Assembly: GCA_016169945.1 (NCBI GenBank)
Contig: JADLSH010000395.1
Location: forward strand, 9,886,001 to 9,950,000
DNA from: Trachythela sp. YZ-2020
Taxonomy: Eukaryota; Cnidaria; Anthozoa; Malacalcyonacea; Clavulariidae
DNA length: 64,000 bases
Reading direction: 5' to 3'
The notes beneath the pieces were generated by a model, which worked only from the letters and a program-made list of their open reading frames with translations, was not told the origin of the DNA and searched no databases. The position numbers and the translations under genes are program-made. This document shows, in pieces, positions 31,292-42,867 of the stretch (the first letter of the stretch is position 1; each line of letters opens with the position of its first letter).

Positions 31292-32675
31292 ACTGATTGA
31301 GAAATTGAGTCTCACTACTATGATATTCATACAGCACTTTTGAATACTTTTTTCAATGGTAGTCATGCTATTTTAATATTAGAAGGTTATATAATGGCCT
31401 TAATAAAGCAAATGGATGATTTCTTTTTATTTGACTCACATAAACAAACCCGTGAGTTTGAATAAGAGATGGAATCATGGATCCCTATTACAACATAGTA
31501 TGTACTGTAAGTATATATATTCCCTAATGAAATGTTTAACACATTTCATGTTCAAATTAATTTTATCAATCTATTTTAATCAATTTTACTCTGTCACCGA
31601 CACTGTATGTATGAAAATGTGATTGTCGCCAAGATAAAATAGCGAGTTTTGTTCTTTAAAATTTTCTGTATCCCCCTTTTTTTCCTTACACAGGTAAATT
31701 CACATACTAAATATTTCTTTTGGGTTTTGGAATTCTTACTGAGCTTAATGTTAATCATTTCACTGACTGGTACCATCTGAACAGCTGTATTACACAGAAA
31801 TGTATATTTACTTGATACTTGATGGTTGTTTCAAAATAATATGGATATATTACATCATCTCTTATGGGGTGCCATCTGCCATACGAATAATTATGTATTT
31901 CCAACAGGTCATGTTGGTGTGGATCCTGTGTAATGTGTTTCAATAATCATGTATTTCAACAATTCACTGGGTAGTACAGATGAACACTGATGGAACCAAA
32001 TGTTGATTAAATACATGTATGAAACATCTACAGATGGGAACAAAGAGTCAAAGACTGTTCTGACAGACTGCACATGGCAAATGCATTATCAATATCTTAT
32101 GAACACAGACAAGCAGCTAATTGCACCACAAAAATATTAAAAGACACTGCCTCTATGATTTCAAATTAGTTATTCAAGATGCCATTGACAACTTTGAAGT
32201 AAACAATGACTTCTATTAACATTTGATGTTGGCACCAAGAGTTCCATTAACAATAGCACACTCAAATATCTTGCTTAATACTGTACAGTATATACCATTT
32301 ACAATAGTATAGTGTGTCCTATTGTTGTAGTCCTCACAGTGTTGTAATCTCAACGTTTTGACAACAAAATAAACACAATAGAGCAACAATAGCATGACCC
32401 TAGGGACAAGTATTCCCATTGGGATGAGGTAATGTTTTTACCATTGTATTTGCCCCACTTGGCAAGATGGCATCCCGAACCCCAAAAAGGTGTATTCCCT
32501 CACATTATATGCCCCACATACAAGGGTCGGGGATCCGTAATAGGAAAATCTCCCACCTAGTCAGGCATAACTAACAGTCAAAGGAGGGAAAATGCCCCAC
32601 ATTTCCCCGAGGTTGGGGGTGGGATGGGGGTTACATTTGACGAGTGCATTAAAGACATACCTTTGAGTTTTCCTT
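31292..32675. other. No gene supported; AT-rich
   Basis: Short scattered open frames only. A G/C-rich patch at about 32400-32640 has no recognisable coding content. Confidence 0.4.
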
Positions 32676-32870
32676 TCATCTGCATTGTATTTTTATGTAT
32701 TTTAAATCCAAATGTTCCCTGCATCCCCGGCCCTTCACAATTGTTCCAAACAAGACAGAGACGTTATCCCAGGTTTCTGGGTTCATAGGTCGTAAGGCTA
32801 CAACGTCTTTTAAAAGTGCAATATCATGCAAACGTTTAGGCCAACAAAAAGGAGAGGGTTTTGCTTGCAT
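32676..32870 (-). CDS. Exon encoding a Myb/SANT-like DNA-binding segment
   Basis: The reading PKRLHDIALLKDVVALRP, PETWDNVSVLFGTIVK and GRGCREHLDLKY resembles the Myb-like domain found in many transposon-associated proteins of invertebrates: a regularly spaced W, then an arginine-rich recognition helix GRGCRE. The start ATG at 32870 is preceded by open sequence. No following exon could be assigned. Confidence 0.45.
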   Translation of the reverse strand: MQAKPSPFCWPKRLHDIALLKDVVALRPMNPETWDNVSVLFGTIVKGRGCREHLDLKYIKIQCR

Positions 32871-33236
32871 TTTAGTGCAGTATTCAATTCTGTAAGAGAA
32901 AAAATGAATAGCCTAATATAAATGTTTCTAGAATTCTTTTTTCAAACCATATTGTTTACGACATCATGTTTTGAGTACTGACAGTGTTGTTTTAACTAAT
33001 TCTCCTGTCATTGTTTTACATCCATTTTGACCAAAATATTTCTTCAATTGTACTGATTTGCTAGCTTATAAATTAACCATCTTCATAAACGAAGACTTTA
33101 AAATCATTACAAATTTAAATAGAAAGATGACACAAATACTCACGTTTTTCCCTCTCCTCCTTCTCTCCTGTCATTCAAATGGCAAACAACAAATGCCTAG
33201 AACGCCAAATTCCGATCACGTGACCACTCCTGATGT

Positions 33237-34010
33237 TTGGCGTTCCCCGTTTTTACATTAATCTCTCTCTTTACTAATGCAACTTGTTTTCAAAATCATT
33301 TAACTCAAAACGTTTTTACAAATGACAAAAATTGTTTTATTGTAAAACATGTTGTAAAACTGTGCGACACTTTTTTTTATTTAAAACCCGATTGTTACGT
33401 TTATCATGATTGTGAAAAAGAAATGTGTTGGCCATGTCGGAAATATGAAAAAACCATAAGTGTTATATGAAACGGATTAGCGTACCATCTGAATGTAATC
33501 ATCCCACGCTATTTTTTACCATTTTGAAACAAAAGAAGAAAAGGATTTGGAATTAACGCCTTTTTATTGCATTATACAAAAACGCTGTTATAAATGCGAT
33601 CAAATACCGATGTTTTGAAGGTGATCATCAATATGTTATTAAAAGCAATAATGTGAGCAAGGATTTTGTAGATTTGTACTCGAACATCCGGATACCATAT
33701 GAATTGCTCATAATGGTTCTCAAGAAAGCATGAGAAATTTTACACACATGGTATTTTGAAAAAAGTTTAAAACCATATATTTTTAGCAATGAAATATACT
33801 ATTATTGTAAAATGGATGTAGATATTTTAAAAGGTACTATATTGTTTGCTCACAATTTACAACAGATAAGCAACGTAATTCCTTTTTATGATCGTGATTG
33901 TATAACGATAGCAGGTGTATTCTCAATTAAAACTATTAGAATTGTCAAATAAAATAGGTGTGGAAAATGTTTTATATTATGATACAGATTCATGTATTCA
34001 TAAACGCATG
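33237..34010 (+). pseudogene. Remnant of a protein-primed family-B DNA polymerase (Polinton/adintovirus-like)
   Basis: Three short motifs lie in order. The first is a His/Cys-rich segment with YHDCEKEMCWPCRKYE (about 33395-33450). The second is an exonuclease-III-like motif YYCKMDVDIL (about 33797-33826), followed by VIPFYDRDCITIAGVF. The third is the polymerase C motif YYDTDSCIHKRMP (about 33974-34012). Motif A and the central palm are missing and stops are frequent. The copy ends exactly at the TTAA-flanked element. Assignment to Polinton-like DNA is inference from motif order. Confidence 0.55.
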
Positions 34011-34857
34011 CCGGTTATTAACTCATTAACTGGCAGACTGTTGCAACATGTCTACCCCTTTAACTGGCAAGCAATATGGCGAATTCTTCATTGAATTTGT
34101 GGGCAATCATAAAATTGGCAATATCTCAAAAACCTTTCTATAAAACGTTCTGATTTTTTCGAATCAGACAAGAGTGATATATAATTGACCTAATTTAGTT
34201 AAAATAAATTATCTTGAGCCTAGTCCAGGACCTCATGTTTACAACGTAAAACGGAGAAGAGTAGGTTGTTGTTCACAGGTCAAAACATCTATAAGCCAAA
34301 ACGCAGTGACCTCCTCGAAGTTTTAAATTCACACAAATATATTTGATAAAACAAATAGTACAAGAATTTATCTGTTTTAATATAAACAAAGGATGAAAAG
34401 AGTGAGAAAAGCGGGCATTTGGGGAGGTGTTTTTAAACCAGAATTCGACAACCGACATATTCAAACACAATTTGCGGTGACAAAACAAAAAGCTGTTCAT
34501 TTCTCTACTCAAAGCACTAAAAGTAATCCACAAAGTGAAAAATATCTTAACTTTACACCAGGTAAGAACTTTAGCTCAATTTTCTTGTGTTTCTGTTGAG
34601 AAAACAGCGATTTTTTTGTGCCCAAAAATGTTTGCGCATCTGTAGTCTACTCATAAGACAAGATAATGGCAGACAGCCGGCTTCGTTTTGAATTCTGGCT
34701 CAAAAAGCAAGCACGTTTTTCAGTTTGAAATAGGTCGTAAAAGAGAACAATCGTGTAAAAATACAATCTTCATACTCCAATGAAATGCACAATTTAATAT
34801 TTAGGTGTTCTATATTGCTGTAAAATGATGAAATAAGGTCCTCAATATCTGGTTGCT

Positions 34858-35515
34858 TTTGTGAGGGGTATAGTCGAATAGGATTGGTAATGGTACTACC
34901 CCTCCCCCCCTTAGTTAGTTTGTTTTGTTGTATCGGTCACATGACATCAACGCAGGGGATTTTAAGAAAGCGTTAGACAAATTTAGTGTGGAAGTGTAAA
35001 TAGATTAAATAAATAAATACCAGGTCTTTTCTTTGATCAAAGTATTATTTTTATAAAGTTACTCACTGGCCAGCTTTTGTGGGGTATAGTCGAATAGGAT
35101 TGGTAATGGTACTACCCCTCCCCCCCTTAGTTAGTTTGTTTTGTTGTATCGGTCACATGACACGAAGAGAGTTTTTAAGAAGCGTTGTTTTATAGAAGCA
35201 AATTTAGTGTGAAATAATGTGAAATATCAAATAAACAAGTTCACCAGTTTTCTTGACTGGTGTTACTATTTTATAAGACCACGGTCACACTTTGTGAGGG
35301 GTGGTAGTCTGAATAGGATTGGTAATGGTACTAACCCTCTCCCCTTAGTTAGTTGTTGCTGAGCAGCATCATCACCACGAGGATTTTAAGTTTTTAAGAA
35401 GCGTTGTTTTATAGAAGCAAATTTAGTGTGAAATAATGTGAAATATCAAATAAACAAGTTCACCAGTTTTCTTGACTGGTGTTACTATTTTATAAGACCA
35501 CCGGTCACACTTTTC
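34858..35515. repeat. Three tandem copies of a ~215-bp repeat
   Basis: Each copy begins GTGAGGGGTATAGTCGAATA (variants at 34859, 35078 and 35296) and includes GGATTGGTAATGGTACTA. Copies 2 and 3 share a further 100 bp, including the small hairpin ACCAGTTTTCTTGACTGGT. The array is inside the 34018-36851 element. Confidence 0.88.
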
Positions 35516-35664
35516 AGACGAGAGTAATCACGTAGCTTCCATATTTTCGCGTGTGCACTTTTGAAACGATAAACACCTCAAAGATATAGCTTTTATTTCA
35601 CAAAATAACGAAATATCCCATGAGTATTATTAAAAGTCTTCTATTAAAACAATTTCATGATAAA

Positions 35665-35745
35665 TAAGTGAACATTGGGCCCGAAATAGCTGCTAAATAC
35701 CGAATAAGTGAACATTGGGCCCGAAATAGCTGCTAAATACCGATT
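35665..35745. repeat. Two tandem copies of a 40-bp repeat
   Basis: AAGTGAACATTGGGCCCGAA followed by ATAGCTGCTAAATACCGA is repeated at 35665 and 35705 with almost no change. Confidence 0.9.
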
Positions 35746-36851
35746 TTGGAAAGGGCATCAATTTCATTGCTTCCTGCAAACGAAGTCATTGCAGCGAGGA
35801 ACCGGCATTTTGCAAACAGGTGTCCTGACGTATTTTACATCTTTCTCTTCAAGTGCTCAATGTGTAGTTCTTAGAAAACGAGTTTGCACTAATTTTATGA
35901 TGAGCTTTATCGATTTAAAGTTTTATGGGGATATAAAAATCCATAAGAAAGCATTTTAGAAGCTTTTGAAATCGGCTGTCAAGTTTTTGAGAATTCGCAC
36001 GCGGCAGACACCCGCATTAATTCAATACACTGGTTTTAAGCCACAATATCTCTGAAATTAGTGGTCGTTTTAAGACGAAATTTACAAAAATAGATGGAAC
36101 GGTTATTGTGGACCATTCTACTTAGTTTTAATGTGATTTTACTAGGAGTATTCATGCCAAAAAGACGACATACGCACATAGTAGGTAAAATGTGTAGTGG
36201 TTTGAATACACTTTTGCTAAATTCACAACTTGGACAAGAAGACCAACAGAAGGGTTACGAAAACAGTCAAATAATGCCATAAACATGCACGAACAGTTCT
36301 TCAAAAAGGATAATTTTAAACTAGATTTAACCTGCTAAAATGCTGTCGAAATTTTGGAGTTTTTTCAAAACTTTTCTATTCAAAAACAGGCTCAAAAAAG
36401 ATTGTATCTACTCACTTGTGTTTGGTGTTCGTGTTCCTTGTGATTTCCGACTATTATTTTCCATAAAATTTATAAAATACCCATGTTTTCGGCTCAAAAG
36501 CTCGCGAATGGATTTCGACAAGAACTTGACCAAAAACGCCGAGACATTCCCTTTCGTTTTGGACCAAATTTTCTGTGTTGAACTCTTGAAAATCCTCTTA
36601 TTTTTTGCCCTTAAAACTTGCTGTAAATTCCCTTCTTGTAACATATAGCCATTGCGTAAAGTTTTTGTAAAAAAATAGAATTTTAAACTTGAAAATCTTT
36701 GTGAGTTTTCGATCAATTTCCTCGCCCAATGTGTCGTTGGAAAGCTCGTGTTTCGCATTCTATATTCGTATATACGTGCTTGGCAATCGTGCCCGGAAGT
36801 TGACAAGCCAAGCTAGGGCGCATCCGGGCGCATTGCCAGTTAATGAGTTAA

Positions 36852-37085
36852 AGGATATTGGCAACAAAAAAATTTATTCCTTATATTTATAGAGCATGCC
36901 TACGGAATACTTAATTTCATAGTTTCCCTTTGTCCATCACATTTAGTTGTTGAGAAACTTTGTGACAAAGTTCAACAGTCGTATGCCATTTTCAAAAAAC
37001 GGCGTATGCTAATTTATGCATGGTAAATGCTGCGGCAAAATAGACGGCAGAAAGGTTTTAACAAGTGTGTAACATGTTTTTGATA
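36852..37085. other. No secure gene; possible coding scrap
   Basis: A frame at about 36945-37028 reads LVVEKLCDKVQQSYAIFKKR before a stop. It looks coding-like but is not recognised. Confidence 0.3.
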
Positions 37086-37310
37086 CTATTTCTTCCAATT
37101 CCGTGTGAAATAGATGCATAAATTCGAAATCACATAGGAAATCCTTATGGAATGTTATGCCATTATTGTCTATATCCCCTGAATGTCTCTCTGGATAAAT
37201 GCATCAAAATTGCTCAAATTGGAAAACAATCAAATCTCTATCAGCACGTTCAGTTACCAGTTCCAATTATTATTGAAAATACAACAGTAAATATAATTGT
37301 CACAGTGTAG
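37086..37310 (+). pseudogene. Unrecognised coding remnant with a cysteine pair
   Basis: The frame reads LFLPIPCEIDA, one TAA, then IRNHIGNPYGMLCHYCLYPL, NVSLDKCIKIAQIGKQSN and VPIIIENTTVN before a TAG at 37310. Its composition is more protein-like than the surroundings. It lies downstream of the polymerase relic and might come from the same element, which is inference. Confidence 0.35.
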
Positions 37311-38510
37311 TCTATATTAATACTAACTATTAAACCTAAGTAGCTGGCACAATTATATATACATTCAAAATACACAAGAATAAAGGCCTAAAAATTTGGA
37401 TAGTTCATCATTGACATTTGAACTACTCCTTTTATACTTTCAATGCAGTTGGACAGTGTAGTATAAAGAAGCACTATTACATAAAACAAACTACAAATAG
37501 CATGCTGTATTCGTATTCAAGTCTTTCAAGGTATATTATTGATTGTTGTAGAGTATATCGCTTCATCGCTTGTATTGACATAGTGCAAATTTAAATTACC
37601 CATGTAAATAGAGATAATTTACCCATGTAAATAGGAATAATAGATAATAATTGTAATATTGTTTCATCATAACATATTCTTTTTTGCCATCATCATCATC
37701 GTCTGAAAATAACAATTCTATTTCATACATTTCTTCATCGTCGTTTTGTTCTTTACTTTCATTATTTATTTATTTATCTACTACTTTTTCTCCTTTTTCT
37801 TCTTCATCTTTTTCTTCTTCATCTTCTTCTTCCTCTCCTTCTTCACTTTCGCTTTCTTCTTATCACTTTCTTGTGGTTTTTTTTCAAAATCCATTTGTAG
37901 CGTAAGTTGAAATAGCAGGTTTTTTAACTATAATTTCTCTTTTAAAGGCTTATCTTATCGTCTATAGATATTGTGTGATAATGGATAATGAATGCACATG
38001 TTATTAGAACGTATATATTCGTTTGTATGACATTTATATACCATGCCCTATATATGACGGCCATTCCTCCAAAAAAAATTTCTTAGCATGCGTTCTATCA
38101 TGACTAACAAATATACCTCATGGTTTTGTTCAAAAGAAGAAACCTCCCAGGTGATGTATAATCCCAGGAAGATATTAGGCTTTGAAAGTAAAAGTAAAGC
38201 CACCCTAGGTTGTTGTGAGGATTTCCGCCACTGATTGTTCTGTTGAAACTTTCCTTATCACAACAAGCATCCGTCTTTTTTTAGACTTCACATACTTAGA
38301 TGATGAACTTTTGCTAATACTGGGTTGAAAGTAAAATTATTTGCATTAAACTTAAATCCAAAAACCAGACAACCCATTTGTTTTCACTCGCTGTAAGTGT
38401 TACAATGCGCTGTGATAAGTCCATGCATCGCGGTGCTCTTGTAAGCAGAAGGTAGTGTTGAAGTGTCTAATAAATCGGAAATTGTCAATATTCTCTTGAT
38501 GCCGCGCCAG
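37311..38510. other. AT-rich region with low-complexity and short tandem repeats
   Basis: A 27-bp unit (ACCCATGTAAATAGAGATAA type) is repeated at 37597-37650. Positions 37684-37880 are a CTT/CAT-rich stretch, which on the minus strand gives a lysine- or glutamate-rich run starting MDFEKKPQESDKK. No gene is asserted. Confidence 0.5.
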
Positions 38511-38511
38511 C

Positions 38512-38635
38512 GGCGTGCTATCGTTACAGAAATGATGAGATATTGATATAAGCTATAGTATGATAGCACCGTGCTATCGTTACACGAATAATTAAATATT
38601 GATATAGCCTATAGTATGATAGTGCCGTGTTTACA
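38512..38635. repeat. ~70-bp minisatellite, left block (about two copies)
   Basis: The units follow the pattern CGTGCTATCGTTACA, AATATTGATATA, CTATAGTATGATAG. The same unit in the same orientation recurs at 42868-43050, on the other side of Penelope-like element 2. Confidence 0.85.
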
Positions 38636-38806
38636 TGGCGGTTAACAGAATTCAACGCAGACCACACCACAATCTGAACTATACTACTATTACTATTACT
38701 ATTAATATTCTTCCCAACACTTCATATTTAGTCCATATACCATGCACCTAATTTACAAACACCAACACACATAACATTATTCGGCTATCTACATTTAGCA
38801 GTACCT

Positions 38807-39727
38807 TTGAAAGAAACAAACGAAAGCACGGAAATGGACATTAATAAGGAAAACCCCACAAATAAGGAAAAACCTTCAGATATGGATAACAATAATGATA
38901 TGGATTTAGAGTATGACAATGGCCAAAGTGATACTGAACCAACCAAACAACTAAGCGAAACTGACATAAATAATTTACTTGACTCGGACACTGACGCCGT
39001 GGAAATACATAATATAGTGACGAACGCCCTCAACGTAAGAAACATAAACCAGAACACAACTAACGACAACCTAAATGACACTAACAGCAGCAATAACAAA
39101 ACTAACGATACAATACTCACATATTGATAAACCAAAAACTGACAGTGACATGGGCCTACAAAACCTAACACAACGAACACCCACTAGACCTAACATGGAT
39201 GACCAAAATGACAGACATGATAACGAAACAACACAAAGCGAGAGTACCTTTCCATCATCAACATACAGACTACTCACGAACATTCCCACACACTTACACA
39301 GCATGGTTGGATTAATTAATAACCTAAACGAAAAACTAAAACTACACTGGAGAACCTTACAACCCACAAAACAGACGGAACTCTACCAAACAACCTTAAC
39401 ACAACAATGGACTGCCACATCATACTCAACGACTTACGACAAAGATGGGTGCAAGCATCCAGGGATGCCTGCCAATAAACAACTCGACATGTTGCTGGAA
39501 CAACACGGACATAAACTGACGGACATAGAAACAAAAATTGAACATTCTACAAAACGTATTAAGGACAGCCTAACAGACGAAAAACAAACTGAACAAATAT
39601 GAAAGAGAACGGAGGAAATAAGCTGCCGTTTCTCAGCACAGTGGCTGTCTAAGACTAACAAACAACGCCGCAAAACCAACAAAAAGACAAATTTCCAACT
39701 TAATGATACACTACCAAAAGAATATAT
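38807..39727 (+). pseudogene. Penelope-like element 2: N-terminal region
   Basis: The frame from 38807 (MKETNESTEMDINKENPTN, highly D/N-rich) shifts near 39110 into KPKTDSDMGLQNLTQRTPTR and onward to 39601. It carries on past a TGA as KRTEEISCRFSAQWLSKTNK to about 39727. The finger region of the reverse transcriptase is missing, so this leader is joined directly to motif A at 39728. Confidence 0.65.
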
Positions 39728-40860
39728 GTGACAAGTCTCTATACAAACATTCCAAGTCAAGAGGGAATTAACGCCTCAATTAATCTACTAAACAATCACG
39801 ACACTACAGGGGTAAACGCACAAATGATCCGTACTATACTTGAACTGATACTTGAAAACAATTACTTTGAATTCAACGACAAATATTACTTACAAACGCA
39901 CAGGACAGCAATGGGAACAACTATGGCCGTCTCATATGCCAATATATTCATGGCAGCACTAGAGGAAGAAATCCTTAAAAATGCACCAGAGGGCCTGACA
40001 CCTCTTGAATGGATCAGATTTCTGGATGACATTTTCGCTATATGGTGCCACGGTGAAGCATCCTTACTTAGATTTCTCCAATACATTAACGAAATACACC
40101 CGACTATTAAATTTGAATACGAACACTCCACCAGGACTGTACACTTTCTAGACACAAAAATTTACATTAATGAGCTAAACAAACTTGAATCCGACCTTTA
40201 CATCAAACCAACAGACAAAACCATGCTACTACATAACACTTCCTTTCACCCTGATGCATGCAAACAAAGCATAATCTACAGCCAAGCACTACGCTACAGA
40301 CGGCTAATAACAGATGACACAACATTACAAAATCCACTACAAAAACTCAAAATCATCCTCATGACCAGAGGTTACAACACAAATTCCATTGACAACGAGT
40401 TTACAAAGGTCGCGGAGTACACACAAAAACAACTACTTCACAAAGAAAACCTTAACAAAACAGCAACACGACCGACATTTCACATAACCTTCAAATCTTG
40501 AAAAAAACATTGGCACATTATAGAAAGCGATCCGACATTAAAAATACTATGGCCAGACATGCCAATGGTCGCTTACAAACGCAATAGAAATATTAAAGAC
40601 ATGCTGGTAAGCAGCAAACTTAAAAAGACTGGGAAAGAACCCAGCATACAATTACTATGACACCACAAAGAGACAAATCACGAACACCAAAATCACTGAA
40701 GCCATGTCTGCCTAAAAATATACATGGAAAGTTCAAGATTGGAGAGGTAAAGACGTCGCAACACAACAATGGAGTATTTTCGATAGTAAGAGAGGATATA
40801 AAAAAATAGACACCAATGAATTCATGGCTCATCACAGATGGCTACAGGACATTCCCGAAA
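39728..40860 (+). pseudogene. Penelope-like element 2: reverse transcriptase
   Basis: The open frame 39728-40501 covers motif A (TSLYTNIPSQEG), motif B (QTHRTAMGTTMAVSYANIFM) and the catalytic motif C (RFLDDIFAIW), then VHFLDTKIYINE and the thumb. After a stop at 40501 the C-terminal region goes on as DPTLKILWPDMPMVAYKRNR and NIKDMLVSSKL, then a frame change. I do not find a GIY-YIG domain before the sequence becomes non-coding near 40880. The element reverse-transcribes its RNA at a nicked target. Confidence 0.88.
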
Positions 40861-41655
40861 TATATTTTGAATTTCATTAACACTCGTTGTAATAGGGACA
40901 CAATTTTTATGTACAGTAATTAACGCACTCAGGTGCTCAAAACTAATCTCATTTTTTTGGGCATATACAAGAGACGAACACTCCTGCGGTTCTCCAACGC
41001 ATGCAGACCCCACAAAAATTGTTTTTAACGAGTAAATAACTTATAATTATATAGCAACGTCATGGCAATAACTAATAATTATCATATATTTACTAAAGAA
41101 TCCATAGGTTTTTGTCTGCCTGTTCATGTTCCATTTTAAAACTGATTTCACACATATGCAACATATCTTTCAACACAATATCTTGATTAAGACATGTTCT
41201 AACTCAACACATCACTAATGAACATCCCACAACATTCCTCAAAACTTTGTCGCTTGGCCTAAGACCACCATAAACTGACATACTTATCTTATCCAATTAC
41301 CACCTGACGAAAATACATGCTATCTAGTCTACATATCTACGTCATTCCTTCAGAACAAGATAATATAAAACCAAGACCACATAAAAACCAATATTCATTC
41401 TCACAAACACACACTTGTGATAAAAAACAAATTATAACGATGGCTGGCAGATGTGGTTTACCACACAACAAATCATTTTGTAAGTTTTATAAATATTCTA
41501 TTTCAGTTTAGTGTGTTACTTTATTTTATTTTTGCATCATGTTTTCACATTATTCCATTCCATGAAATCATGTACTTTTCAACCACACACTTCCTTGTTT
41601 TATTTTTCTTCTCTCTCTTTTAACAATACCAAAACATCAACTCCCAACCCTAAAA

Positions 41656-41700
41656 GTCCCTCCTGATGAAGATCACACGATTGAAACGCGTCAAGGGCCA
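41656..41700 (+). ncRNA. Hammerhead ribozyme motif, minimal Penelope-like type
   Basis: CUGAUGA (41663-41669), a helix II hairpin GAUC-ACAC-GAUU, GAAA (41683-41686) and cleavage triplet GUC (41690-41692). Helix III is the self-complementary ACGCGU. Helix I is CCCU with AGGG, with one C-A mismatch at its base. It lies 0.8 kb downstream of Penelope-like reverse transcriptase 2 on the same strand, as expected for the terminal repeats of such elements. Confidence 0.65.
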
Positions 41701-42098
41701 AAGCGTTAAAACACAAACACGACTATTTCCCTTTTCTAATCTACCCACTATCAGCTAACATATCTTACAAGCATGGTCGACTCAGTGAGATGTATGATAT
41801 AGCTCAGTGCCATCACAGCTTTTTCCATTCTATCTCGCTCACTATTATATATAATTGTTTTAATATCTTTTTTTTTTCTTTTTTTTTCTCGCAAAAAGTT
41901 ATTGAATATTTCATTCCTATATGTTTTCTGTTTTTAATACATATGAATAAGTAATTAACATTATAGTTCATGAAACAACTATTACGCTGCCTAGTTTATA
42001 AATTGTACTTATACTTCACTGCACGGTCTATTTCTCAGACCCTGTGAACAATAAAAACCTAATGAATCACCATCTGTATCATATACGTACATAAATAA

Positions 42099-42850
42099 TA
42101 CACCAGTAATTCCAATGTAGGTTAAACTAGACCTATATTACTGGTGAATCTCAGTGATCTAGTTTATGCCGTATTTCACAGCATGGCCAATATTTCAGAC
42201 CCTGTAAATTGAGCATATATACACCAAACAAACCACACTACATTCAGTAACTACCAACAATACACAATCTATAAGACCTGTTATTTAAGGCTGTATGATA
42301 TACAGTACAGGCTATTCACATGCCTTTTGGACTTTCTACAGCACGGTCTAGTTTTCAGACCTCATGATTATTTAAAAGTCACTTACATCATTCATTATAT
42401 AACATGGTACATACATGGATACACAATTACATAAAGGACATAACATACCAATTATTTAACGCCAGTGGAGGTTCTATTATTCTTATAATACAATAGGTTT
42501 AACTATCCTATATTACTAGTGAAACTGATCTAGTTTATGTATTTCACAGCATGGTCAATATTTCAGACCCTGTGAATAAAGTGTATATTATACACCAAGC
42601 AAACCACACCTACATGCAGTAACTACCAACATTACACAATCTATAAGACCTGTTATTTTAAGGCTGTATGATATACAGTGCAGGCTATTCACATACCTTT
42701 TGGACTTTCTACAGCACGGTCTAGCCATTTACACTTTCTACAGCACGGTCTAGCCATTTACACCATACATTATATAATAGGGGACATACATACATACACA
42801 ATTACATAAAGAACAAAACATATTAATTATTTAACGCCAGTGGAGGTTCT
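42099..42850. repeat. Two tandem copies of a ~372-bp repeat
   Basis: Landmarks recur at about 371-374 bp spacing: TTTCACAGCATGG (42174, 42545), TCTATAAGACCTGTTATTT (about 42270, 42643) and TTAACGCCAGTGGAGGTTCT (42458, 42830). A shorter internal duplication, ACTTTCTACAGCACGGTCTA, is seen at 42705-42755. Confidence 0.88.
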
Positions 42851-42867
42851 ATTACCTATTCTTATAA

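Larger units (their letters stand above)
34018..36851. mobile_element. Non-autonomous TTAA-flanked element (2.8 kb)
   Basis: TTAACTCATTAACTGGCA at 34018-34035 is the exact reverse complement of 36834-36851. Treating TTAA as target duplication, the element has termini CTCATTAACTGGCA. It contains two tandem repeat blocks and no transposase. The same termini occur in the 112-bp MITE at 28254-28365. A piggyBac-like mobiliser is suspected. Confidence 0.75.

Noticed and set aside
36408..36806. 132-codon minus-strand frame
   Set aside because: No domain. It lies wholly within the non-autonomous TTAA element, and the opposite strand is equally open.
37684..37905. Serine-rich 73-codon frame
   Set aside because: It is the plus-strand translation of a CTT/CAT microsatellite-like tract.
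38785..39760. Minus-strand frames with hydrophobic, valine- and leucine-rich translations suggesting membrane proteins
   Set aside because: They are antisense to the Penelope-like N-terminal region, whose N/T/D-rich codons give such shadows.
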